Assembly (NCBI GenBank): GCA_023450935.1
Contig: JAEXGH010000017.1
Location: forward strand, 16,493 to 80,492
Reading direction: 5' to 3'
DNA length: 64,000 nt
Origin: Verrucomicrobiota bacterium
GTDB taxonomy: Bacteria; Verrucomicrobiota; Verrucomicrobiia; Opitutales; Intestinicryptomonadaceae
Shown here piece by piece: positions 43,318-51,453 of the stretch; the stretch's first letter is position 1, and every line of letters begins with the position of its first letter. A program made the translations under genes and the position numbers. A model generated the notes under the pieces. It ran no database searches. It worked only from the letters and a program-made list of their open reading frames with translations, and was not told the origin of the DNA.

Positions 43318-45456
43318 CTATTTCGCGAGAATAGAAACGTCGAAGTCGCTCATAAACACTGCGCCGTATGAAAGCGTAAGGTGGAACAGCGACGTGTTCC
43401 ATTTGGCGTCTTTGCTCCAGCCTTCGAACGTTGTTGTTGCGCCGTCCCGCAACATTCCAAGCCACGCGTTTTTGTCGGTGAGGATTTCGTAGAGCAGCTG
43501 TTCCTCGCCGTCGCGGCGCAGGGCGGACATCATCGGGAACGTCACAAAAAGCATGCTTTTTGACACGCGTTTTTCGCGCACCAAATCGACAATGTTTTTG
43601 CGCGTTTGTTCGTCGGGGCAAAGTCCCAAAAACCACGGGTAGATGTTCGCGGGAAAGCTTATGTGGGAGGAAACGTCGCTGTCTTTGAACATTTTTTTGT
43701 CGGCGTCGTAAAACGCGTTGAGGAACGCCTTTTTAAGCTGGGCTTCGCCCGCGTATTCGGGTATGTCCAGTTTGCGCGCAACCTCGTTGTATTTGCGGAT
43801 TGCGCCGATATACCACGCGTTGATTACGTTGTGCTTTGTTTTGCACACGCGGCCTTCGCGGATATCGACATCGTAGCCGTCGCGCCACGGGGCGGGCCAC
43901 TCCACGACACACCATTTGTCGAGGTTAACAAGCAGACCGTCCCCGTCGGCGTAGGATTTCGCGTAGTAGTCCAAAATTCTTTTGAAGGCGGGCATTCGTT
44001 CGCGCACGAATTCGCGGTCGAGGTCGCTGCGCTGCTCGAGCACGGGCAAAAGCATATACATCATGAACGGATACTCCGCTATTTCCTGCATGAAGGAACA
44101 GTTCGCGCAGGTTACGAGTCCTTCGTTGATGAACGAAGTGCGCAGGAAATCGTCAATCATTTTGCGCATCGGGGCGAAGTCGTCCACGAGAATGCACCAA
44201 GTCAGCATTGTGTAGCAGCCGTCGCCGAGGTAGTAGCCCTTCTCGCGCTCCATACAGTCCTGAATCTGCTCCTGCACGCCGTATCGGATTGAGCGCACGC
44301 ACAAGTTCCAGATTTTTTCCACGACTGGGTCGCCTTTGTAGCGGTTTTTCACCTTCAGCCTGAAGGGCATATGGCGGGCTATAAGCTCTATCGAAGATTC
44401 GTCGATTTTCGCGTCCGAATTTTCGGGCAGGATTATTTCGGCGTAGCGGAAAGACTTGAAGTCGAATTCGTCGAGAACGTCGGTTTTCGCGCCCGAGAGT
44501 TTGAAGTATTCAAGGTATTTGCAGTTCGCGCGTAGCTTGTAGCGCGCCGAGCCGTCGGGGTTCAGCTCTTGGGCGAAGCGCAGTTCGATTTCGCCGCCCT
44601 TTTTGCCCGATGCCGAAAACCTCAGATACCCCACGAACATCGCGCCGAAGTCCACCGAAATAACGTTGCCCCTGCGCTCTATTTTCGCGGGCTTGACTGT
44701 TTCAAATTCAAGCATTGAAAGCGGAGAGGCGAACAGTTTGTAGTCCGGATTTTGCTTTGCGCGCGCATTCTCCCAGCGCGAGTCGTCGAAGTCGGGCGAA
44801 GCGAAGCCGACTTCGGGAGCGGCGGCGTCGTAGCGTTCGAGAAACTGGGTGTCGTAGCCGGCGATTCCCGCGGCAGTGTATGCGGTATGCGGCGATATTT
44901 TCCACGAGGTGTCTGTCTTGAGAATTGTTTTGCCGTCGGATACGATGTCGCAAATGAAGCCGTGGCGGTTGTCGCCGCTGACCCAGACGCGGTTTATCAG
45001 CCCCTGATAGTAGGAGTGCACGGCGATTGTGTTTTTGCCCTTCTTAAGGAGTTTTGTTATGTCCGCGCCGTGGTAGAAGTAGTGGAACGGATAGCCCGCA
45101 ACTGGGCCCTGCGCGGCGAACCTGCCGTTGACGTAGATTTTCGCGTAGTCGTCGGCGGAGAAGAAGATTTCCGCCTTTTGGGGGAGTTTGTCTAATTCGA
45201 ATTCCCTGCGCAAAAGAATGTGTCGGTTTTGTATTTTTATGGCCTTTTTGATTTCGTCGCGCCGTTTGTAGTCGAGCTGGCGGCGGTAGACGTTTATGGG
45301 AGCGATGTTTTCGAATTCGGCGGAGGTTATCCATTCGCCTTGGAAATCGTGTTTTTTTGTGCCGTCGCTGACTGTCGGCGCGGCGGCGGTTGCATGCGCC
45401 AAGCACGCCGCCGAAAGCGCGGCAAGGCAGGATATAATACGTTTTGCTGATTTCAT
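43318..45456 (-). CDS. GH78-like alpha-L-rhamnosidase, secreted
   Basis: 712 aa from the ATG at 45456 (signal peptide MKSAKRIISCLAALSAACLA); another ATG lies nine codons upstream. Domain order fits GH78-type enzymes: beta-sandwich domains (about 40-350, ISVDFGAMFVGYLRF), then a six-hairpin barrel (about 375-720) starting with WNLCVRSIRYGVQEQIQDCM, the region holding the catalytic acid in rhamnosidases. DGCYTMLTW and WCVVEWPAPWRDGYD add family-like elements. Activity on rhamnosides fits rhaA/rhaT elsewhere in the window but is inferred. The next gene upstream (45541) is an AraC regulator on the same strand. Confidence 0.82.
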   Translation of the reverse strand: MKSAKRIISCLAALSAACLAHATAAAPTVSDGTKKHDFQGEWITSAEFENIAPINVYRRQLDYKRRDEIKKAIKIQNRHILLRREFELDKLPQKAEIFFSADDYAKIYVNGRFAAQGPVAGYPFHYFYHGADITKLLKKGKNTIAVHSYYQGLINRVWVSGDNRHGFICDIVSDGKTILKTDTSWKISPHTAYTAAGIAGYDTQFLERYDAAAPEVGFASPDFDDSRWENARAKQNPDYKLFASPLSMLEFETVKPAKIERRGNVISVDFGAMFVGYLRFSASGKKGGEIELRFAQELNPDGSARYKLRANCKYLEYFKLSGAKTDVLDEFDFKSFRYAEIILPENSDAKIDESSIELIARHMPFRLKVKNRYKGDPVVEKIWNLCVRSIRYGVQEQIQDCMEREKGYYLGDGCYTMLTWCILVDDFAPMRKMIDDFLRTSFINEGLVTCANCSFMQEIAEYPFMMYMLLPVLEQRSDLDREFVRERMPAFKRILDYYAKSYADGDGLLVNLDKWCVVEWPAPWRDGYDVDIREGRVCKTKHNVINAWYIGAIRKYNEVARKLDIPEYAGEAQLKKAFLNAFYDADKKMFKDSDVSSHISFPANIYPWFLGLCPDEQTRKNIVDLVREKRVSKSMLFVTFPMMSALRRDGEEQLLYEILTDKNAWLGMLRDGATTTFEGWSKDAKWNTSLFHLTLSYGAVFMSDFDVSILAK

Positions 45457-45540
45457 AATTTCTCTCTTTGTGTGTTGTTTCAAGCTGGTTTGTAAAATTC
45501 GGGGAAGTTATATTATACAACGCGAGGCTGTTGCAATTTT

Positions 45541-46470
45541 TTATTTTCGCGCCGCGCCGATTTTTTTGCCGCGCGGGGTTTCGCCCCAATAGCGCGCGTA
45601 TGACTTCGAAAACGAATGCCTGTCGGCGAATCCGCATTCGCGGGCGAGATTTTCGATGTCGGCGTTGCGCGCAAGCTCCGCGCGGGCGAAGTCCATTTTC
45701 GCCGCAAGCGCATATTTCGAAAACGTCGCACCGTGGCGGCGGACGAACTGCGCGTTAAATTCCGCCGCCGAAAGCCCGCAGTATTTGGCGGCTTCAGCCA
45801 GTGTGAGCCCGTCTTTCGCCGCCCGCGCGGCAAGCTGCTCCAGCCTTTTTTGCGGGGTTTCGGCGGCGGAAAAACGCGCAAGCTCGGCGTCGATGTTTGC
45901 AAAGATAAGCTCGGCGGCGTTCCTCAGGTATCTTTGCGGCGTTTCCTTTTTGTATGCGCCTTCCGCGTAGATTTCCGCAAGGCTCGCCAGTATCGGGGCG
46001 CGTTCAGATTCCGCGCAGAAAAATTTTCCGCCGAGTTTTTTCCTCCAATACGGCGTCTTTTTTATGTGAAACCACAACGCCGCTATGTCGGTTTTCGGCG
46101 AAAAGCTCGCCAGCGCGGCGGCTGGCGGCGCGGAGTAGAACATTCCGCTTTTCACCGAATGCTTTTTGCCGTCGCACCTGACTGAATAAGAGCCCGACAT
46201 GATGAACGCCAGAACGTAGTAGCCTATTTTTGCGCGCTCCACATAGAAGCCACGCGCATGTTTTACAAGGGCGGCGGCTATTATGCCGTAGTCGGCAAAA
46301 AGGTTTTTTTTGACCGGCGGAACTGAGATGTCGCCGCGCTTGATAAGTTCGGATATGGGAAGTTCCATCGGCGGGGTGAGGTAGCGTTGGTGGCTTCCCG
46401 ATTTCCAGATTTGGAGCCTGTTCGCGTTCGAGATTCTCCATTCGGCGTTGTTTTCTCCGATTTTTTTCAT
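45541..46470 (-). CDS. AraC-family transcriptional regulator
   Basis: 309 aa. The C-terminal about 100 residues hold the two helix-turn-helices (TLAEAAKYCGLSAAEFNAQF and IENLARECGFADRHSFSKSY); the N-terminal part is a cupin-like sensory domain (VRCDGKKHSVKSGMFYSAPP). It lies upstream of the rhamnosidase-like gene and divergent from the DUF5696-like gene at 46552, so both are probable targets. The ligand is unknown; a sugar is likely. Confidence 0.9.
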   Translation of the reverse strand: MKKIGENNAEWRISNANRLQIWKSGSHQRYLTPPMELPISELIKRGDISVPPVKKNLFADYGIIAAALVKHARGFYVERAKIGYYVLAFIMSGSYSVRCDGKKHSVKSGMFYSAPPAAALASFSPKTDIAALWFHIKKTPYWRKKLGGKFFCAESERAPILASLAEIYAEGAYKKETPQRYLRNAAELIFANIDAELARFSAAETPQKRLEQLAARAAKDGLTLAEAAKYCGLSAAEFNAQFVRRHGATFSKYALAAKMDFARAELARNADIENLARECGFADRHSFSKSYARYWGETPRGKKIGAARK

Positions 46471-46551
46471 TAAGCATATTTGTGTCTTTTTTTATTTATA
46501 TGTCAAAAATTTTTTCTTTACAACAGTGTCGAGCGCGCGTAGAATCGGGCT

Positions 46552-48405
46552 ATGAGGAATACATTTATATTATCGTTATTGTTTGCGTGCGGGGCGGCTT
46601 TGGGCGCGCCTAAAGCCGTAATCACCGAATACAACGGGCACCCGCGCCTGTTCGACGCCTCCAACGCAAAGCCTTCCGCCGTCTACGAGGTGGATATGGA
46701 AAAGCAGCCGGAAGGGGTTTGGCGCGTGCGCATACCCGCGGGGAAGGTCGGAAAGGACGTTTCGTTTCTGGAGATCGCCGCCGATTTCGCCAAAGCTAAA
46801 AAGGGCGAGGAGGGGTTCTACGTTTTCCCCGACGGCAGACTCGGATACTACAATACCGACAACGGCAGCATCGACGGCCGCTCGCGCATGATCGTGCGCA
46901 ATAAAAAAAAGGTTTTGTGGGCGTTCCCATACAGCGTCATGCCGATTATGGGCATGAAGACTCCGCGCGCGACGTTCGTTTCGATAGTCAAGGGTTTCGC
47001 TCTCGAAAGCTCTCCCTCCGTCTACGCGCGGGACGGTGAATACAAAATGTTCCACCGTTTCTATCCCGGGGAGGCGGGCGGCGCATACGAGGACATCGTA
47101 ATAGACTATTATTTTCTTCCGGAAAACGCGGGCTATTCCGAAATGGCCAAGACATACCGCAACTACCAGCTTTCGCGCGGGGCGGTGAAACCGCTGCGCG
47201 AGCGCGCGAAGTCGAGCCCCACGCTCAAGTATACGGCGGAGTCGATTTTCGTGCGCGTCAAACACGGCTACAAGGCGTTGAACACCCAGCGCGACAAAAT
47301 GATTGAGGTGCAGACTCCCGAAAACGAGCCCCCGCTGAAAGTGGACATCAGCTTCGACCGCTTTATGGAGATTATGCGCAACATGAAAAACGCGGGAATC
47401 GAAAAGGCGGAAGTGTGCTCGGTAGGCGGAACGGCGGGCGGCTTCGACGGGCGTTTCCCCGACGTGCTTCCAATTCCCGAAGAGTTCGGCGGAGAGCAAA
47501 AATACAGGGAGGCAGTAGCGTTCGGAAAATCGTTGGGGTATCAAATGACGGTGCATTTCGCCACGACGTGCATGTATCAGATTTCGAAGGAGTGGAATCC
47601 CGATTTCATCTGCGTCAAACAGGACGGCAGCCTGCTAAAGCAGCAGATTTCGGCGGGCGGCCGCGTATACAGGCTTTGCCCCCGCGTTTACCTCGACCAC
47701 TTCATCAAGCGCGATTGGCAGACGTTCCTCAATCTGGGCTTCAAGGGAACGCACCATATCGACGTTCTTTCCTGCATAATGCCCTACCGCTGCTTTTCCA
47801 AAACGCACCCGCTCAACTCCAAGCAGAGCGCGGAGTGCATGAACGAAATAGCGAAATATTCGCGCGAAGTTTTTGGCAGCTTTGGCAGCGAAGGTTCATT
47901 CGACTGGCTCGCGCCGAATCTCGATTTCGTCCTCTACACGTCGTTCTTCCCGAGTTCGGCAGAACCCGAGAAAATGGTCGATAAAAACGTTCCGTTCTGG
48001 CAGCTGGTCTATCACGGAATAATAGTCAGCAACCCGTATTACGGCACAATAGACCCCACCATAAAACGCAACGATCGCCTTTCCGACAACAAAAAATTCT
48101 ACTCTTGGCTGCAAACGCCCGCGCGGCAGATGCTCAAGGTTGTGGAGTTCGGAGGGCGTCCCGTTTTCTACTACACGCTCTACAGAGACGTAGCTCCGCT
48201 GAAAAAGGCATACGATATTTACGAACAGCTCAAGTATCTGCAATACGAGTTTATGGATTTCCACGGCGAGCTTGCTCCCGACGTTTTCCTCACCCGTTAT
48301 TCGAACGGCGACGAGACAGTCTGCAACTATTCCGACAAGCCTTTTGTATACAAGTCTAAATCGGTAGAGCCGCTTTCCTACGGGCTTTTCAAGGCGGGCA
48401 AGTAG
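46552..48405 (+). CDS. Secreted DUF5696-like (GH101-type barrel) glycosidase
   Basis: 617 aa with a signal peptide (MRNTFILSLLFACGAALG). N-terminal beta-sandwich (about 20-220), then a barrel-like region (about 250-560) with GYQMTVHFATTCMYQIS, KGTHHIDVLSC and FGSEGSFDWLAPNLDFVLYT and a small C-terminal beta domain. It resembles DUF5696 proteins, distantly related to GH101-type glycosidases; acidic residues in HHIDV and GSEGSFDW are candidate catalytic groups. A truncated paralogue lies at 24.6-25.5 kb. Substrate unknown. Confidence 0.65.
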   Translation: MRNTFILSLLFACGAALGAPKAVITEYNGHPRLFDASNAKPSAVYEVDMEKQPEGVWRVRIPAGKVGKDVSFLEIAADFAKAKKGEEGFYVFPDGRLGYYNTDNGSIDGRSRMIVRNKKKVLWAFPYSVMPIMGMKTPRATFVSIVKGFALESSPSVYARDGEYKMFHRFYPGEAGGAYEDIVIDYYFLPENAGYSEMAKTYRNYQLSRGAVKPLRERAKSSPTLKYTAESIFVRVKHGYKALNTQRDKMIEVQTPENEPPLKVDISFDRFMEIMRNMKNAGIEKAEVCSVGGTAGGFDGRFPDVLPIPEEFGGEQKYREAVAFGKSLGYQMTVHFATTCMYQISKEWNPDFICVKQDGSLLKQQISAGGRVYRLCPRVYLDHFIKRDWQTFLNLGFKGTHHIDVLSCIMPYRCFSKTHPLNSKQSAECMNEIAKYSREVFGSFGSEGSFDWLAPNLDFVLYTSFFPSSAEPEKMVDKNVPFWQLVYHGIIVSNPYYGTIDPTIKRNDRLSDNKKFYSWLQTPARQMLKVVEFGGRPVFYYTLYRDVAPLKKAYDIYEQLKYLQYEFMDFHGELAPDVFLTRYSNGDETVCNYSDKPFVYKSKSVEPLSYGLFKAGK

Positions 48406-48424
48406 CGCGCAGGTTTTTTCGGAA

Positions 48425-48459
48425 GGCGTTCCGGTCGGGGAATCGGGACGCCTTTTTTT
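48425..48459 (+). terminator. Terminator after the DUF5696-like gene
   Basis: GGCGTTCC ... GGGACGCC stem followed by TTTTTTT. Confidence 0.85.
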
Positions 48460-48571
48460 GCGCCCGCGGTTTTCGGCAAACGCGTCCGAAAACGCGTCTT
48501 AGGCGGAAGAAAGTGCGGATTGAAAAATATTATGTTTGCGTTTTTGCTCCGCGCGGTGCAATATCATGGAG

Positions 48572-48603
48572 ATATGTTCGGAAAATAATATGTTCGGAAA
48601 ATA
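48572..48603 (+). repeat. 16 bp perfect tandem repeat at the thiM start
   Basis: ATATGTTCGGAAAATA occurs twice in a row. The first copy contains an ATG (48574) opening a four-codon frame MFGK with stop TAA at 48586-48588; the second contains the likely thiM start (48590), two bases past that stop. Confidence 0.85.
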
Positions 48604-49405
48604 TTTAGACGCCGTCAGGGCGGTTCGTCCGCTCGTGCATAGTATTACCAATTACGTTACCGTAAACGACGTTGCAAACGCCGTTTTGGCGGTCGGCGCA
48701 AGCCCCATTATGGCGGACGACGCGCGCGAAGCGGCCGACATGGCTTCGATATGCTCCGCGCTGAACATAAACATCGGCACGCTTAACGAGCGCACGGTGG
48801 AGGCCATGATTGCAGCGGGCAGGCGCGCGAACGAACTTTCAAAACCCGTCGTTCTCGACCCCGTGGGCGCGGGCGCGAGCGCATTCAGGAACGAAACGGT
48901 AAAGCGGTTGCTCAGCGAAGTAAAAATTTCGGTTATAAAAGCGAACGCTTCCGAGATGAAATTTTTGTGTTCGGGCGCGTTTGGAACGCGCGGTGTAGAC
49001 GTTTCCGCGCGGGACAGGGTGGGCGACTCCGGTCTGCGCGAAGCCGCCGCCGCCCTTAAAATGCTGGCTTGCGCAAATTCGTGCGCCGTGGCAATGACGG
49101 GCGAAATCGACATAGTTTGCGATTCCCAAAAGGCGTTCGCCGTCCGCAACGGGCGCGCCGAGATGGAGAAAATCACGGGAACGGGCTGTCAGCTTTCGGG
49201 AATTGTCGCCGCTTTTGCGGCTGTTGACGCGCGCGCGGAGTCGGTCGCGGCGGCGGTGTGCGCAATGGGGGTCGCTGGGGAAATAGGTTTCGAAAATATG
49301 CTTGCCTGCGACGGCAATGCCACATACCGAAACAGGATAATCGACGCGCTTTCGAACCTTGACGGCACGCAACTCGACGCGCGCGCAAAAGCGTATGAAA
49401 TCTGA
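48590..49405 (+). CDS. thiM: Hydroxyethylthiazole kinase
   Basis: 271 aa from the ATG at 48590; an in-frame ATG at 48566 adds eight residues. Thiazole salvage for thiamin: VHSITNYVTVNDVANAVLAVGASPIM, VVLDPVGAGASAFR, IKANASE and KITGTGCQLSG are the family substrate and ATP-binding signatures. No TPP riboswitch is seen upstream. It overlaps thiE by 11 bases. thiD is not in the window. Confidence 0.93.
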   Translation: MFGKYLDAVRAVRPLVHSITNYVTVNDVANAVLAVGASPIMADDAREAADMASICSALNINIGTLNERTVEAMIAAGRRANELSKPVVLDPVGAGASAFRNETVKRLLSEVKISVIKANASEMKFLCSGAFGTRGVDVSARDRVGDSGLREAAAALKMLACANSCAVAMTGEIDIVCDSQKAFAVRNGRAEMEKITGTGCQLSGIVAAFAAVDARAESVAAAVCAMGVAGEIGFENMLACDGNATYRNRIIDALSNLDGTQLDARAKAYEI

Positions 49406-50072
49406 TTCGCTGCTTCTTTACGCCGTAACCGACAGCCGTCTGCTTTGCGCGGGCGAAACGCTTGAGCAAAAGGTTTTACAGGCAATCGACGGCGGCGCAA
49501 CGTTCGTGCAGCTGCGCGAAAAAAACGCCGATTGCCGCGGGCTTTTGCGGACGGCGACAGCCCTAAAAAAACTCTGCGCCGCGCGCGGAATTCCGTTTGT
49601 GGTAAACGACTACGTTGAAACGGCAGCAGCGTGCAAAGCCGACGGCGTGCATGTGGGGCAAAGCGACGTTTCAGTAGGGCGCGCGCGCGAAATTTTGGGA
49701 AATTCCGCTATAGTGGGGGCATCGGTTCAGACCGTCGGACAGGCTTTGGCTGCGGAGCGCGCCGGAGCTTCGTATCTTGGCGTGGGCGCGGTTTTCCATA
49801 CCGATTCCAAAGCCGACGCCGCCGATGTTCCGTTCAAAACCCTGCGCGAAATTTGTGCGGCGGTGAAAATTCCGGTTGTTGCAATAGGAGGAATTACGGC
49901 GGAAAATATCGGGCAACTCGCGGGAAGCGGAATAGCGGGAGTTGCGGCAATAAGCGCGGTGTTCGCCCAACCCGATATTTCGGGGGCGGCGCGCATGCTT
50001 CGCGCGAGGGCGGAGAAACTGTTTGCTCGAAGAGGGACTCGAACCCTCACTTCACGGGAAACCAGATCCTAA
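49395..50072 (+). CDS. thiE: Thiamin-phosphate synthase
   Basis: Joins the thiazole and pyrimidine phosphates. The start MKSDSLLLYAVTDSRLL (49395) overlaps thiM. VQLREKNADCR, VVNDYVETAAACKADGVHVGQ, YLGVGAVFHTDSKADAA and VVAIGGITAENI are typical; family-like sequence ends near RARAEKLF. The last about 15 residues are encoded by the antisense strand of the tRNA-Leu gene (overlap 50024-50072), so the native stop has probably been lost and the tail is extended. Confidence 0.9.
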   Translation: MKSDSLLLYAVTDSRLLCAGETLEQKVLQAIDGGATFVQLREKNADCRGLLRTATALKKLCAARGIPFVVNDYVETAAACKADGVHVGQSDVSVGRAREILGNSAIVGASVQTVGQALAAERAGASYLGVGAVFHTDSKADAADVPFKTLREICAAVKIPVVAIGGITAENIGQLAGSGIAGVAAISAVFAQPDISGAARMLRARAEKLFARRGTRTLTSRETRS

Positions 50073-50105
50073 GTCTGGCGCGTCTGCCAATTCCGCCATT
50101 CGAGC
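50024..50105 (-). tRNA. tRNA-Leu (TAG)
   Basis: Class II tRNA on the minus strand: acceptor GCTCGAA/TTCGAGC, anticodon TAG in loop CTTAGGA with stem CCAGA/TCTGG, long variable arm, T-arm GGTTCGAGTCC. CCA is not encoded. It overlaps the 3' end of thiE on the opposite strand by 49 bases. Confidence 0.94.
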
Positions 50106-50258
50106 GAACGATTCGTGTAAAGTCCTGCATTTTACTCTGATAGTCAAGCCCATACTTGGAGTCGGAGTAAAAAAAACGCGTCCGAAGCAAAAAAACTAAA
50201 AAAAAGCTTGCTTTCGGGGGCGAAAAATACACACTGAATATTTTATTAAAACGGTGTT

Positions 50259-50335
<77 letters not shown>

Positions 50336-50409
50336 CCGTTTTTTTGTGCCCGTATCCCTCCTCCCCTGCGCGGTTTGCGTTTTGCCCCGCATGATTGGCT
50401 GGCGTGCGT

Positions 50410-51351
50410 TTAGCCTTTTGCGTATTTTGAAGGGGATAGTCCGAAGTATTTTTTGAAGGCGCGCGAAAAAGCAAAGACAGTTGCGTATCCGACTTTCTCG
50501 GAAATTTGGGTTGCGCTGTATCCCCGCTCCAAATATTCTGCGGCGTGTTTCATTCTGCACATCAACGAATATTTTGAAAACGTAAGCGATTTTGTCTTCA
50601 GGCAAATGCCGTCGAGTTTGTCGGGTTTTACGGAAAGCAGGCGCGCCGCTTCGGCGGTTGTGATATATTTACCCTTTTCGATGCGCCTAAAAAGTTTTTC
50701 CGCGCGCGCAGTGAACGTATCGTATTGGTCTGCTTTCAGGGTGATTTCCCTGATTAGCGCGTGCGATAGTGCCGCCGCAGTGTCGGTTAAAATTCGGACT
50801 GAAGGCGCTGCGGAATAAACTTCCGCTTCGTATGCGCGCGCGAGATTTAGGACGGACGAGGGGCTTTTGCAGCGACGTATTACCGTTTTTCCCAAGCCGG
50901 TGCGGCGTGCGCGCGTTTTGCAAATATGCGCCCAGAAAATCCGCGCACCCGCGATGTTTGTCGAAATAGGGCCGCAATCGACATCGGGCGGCACAATGAG
51001 AATGTCGTTTTTTTTCAGAAGTATATTCCCTTCTCCCGTTCTTACACGCAGAGAGCCGCTTTCTATCAGAACAATGCTTGTATATTTGTTTTTGCCTATG
51101 ATGTGGAAATATCCCGCCGCTTTCCCGGAAAAACCTGCGTGCAGTATTCCGAAACGCGGAAGGATTTCGGGGGAGGTTTTTGGCGGTGCCTGTATTTCGC
51201 CGCCGCCGTCGCGGCGTATGAGCGACTTTGGAACAACTTCAGACGGCGATGTAAGGTATTTGCCGTCGCTTGATTCCGACCAGAAAACCATCGAGTCTTC
51301 GTCCGAATACGTCCAGAGATATTTGTGTTTTCCCGACATACCTTTTTTCAA
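50410..51351 (-). CDS. AraC-family transcriptional regulator
   Basis: 313 aa. C-terminal AraC domain (TTAEAARLLSVKPDKLDGIC, ATQISEKVGYATVFAFSRAF, KKYFGLSPSKYAKG); N-terminal cupin-like domain with ESGSLRVRTGEGNILLKKND. Divergent from the six-hairpin glycosidase gene at 51454, which it probably controls. A long A/T-rich spacer (51352-51453) should carry both promoters. Confidence 0.9.
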   Translation of the reverse strand: MKKGMSGKHKYLWTYSDEDSMVFWSESSDGKYLTSPSEVVPKSLIRRDGGGEIQAPPKTSPEILPRFGILHAGFSGKAAGYFHIIGKNKYTSIVLIESGSLRVRTGEGNILLKKNDILIVPPDVDCGPISTNIAGARIFWAHICKTRARRTGLGKTVIRRCKSPSSVLNLARAYEAEVYSAAPSVRILTDTAAALSHALIREITLKADQYDTFTARAEKLFRRIEKGKYITTAEAARLLSVKPDKLDGICLKTKSLTFSKYSLMCRMKHAAEYLERGYSATQISEKVGYATVFAFSRAFKKYFGLSPSKYAKG

Positions 51352-51453
51352 TATTACATACCTATTTTTTTAAGTTGTAGATTTTCTTCCCCGAAATTAC
51401 AATACATCTTTACAACGAATCTAAAAATGCAATTTTAAAAGGAGATATTTTGT

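Noticed and set aside
48406..48566. TPP riboswitch before thiM
   Set aside because: The conserved CTGAGA and surrounding thi-box blocks are absent; only the terminator of the previous gene is seen.
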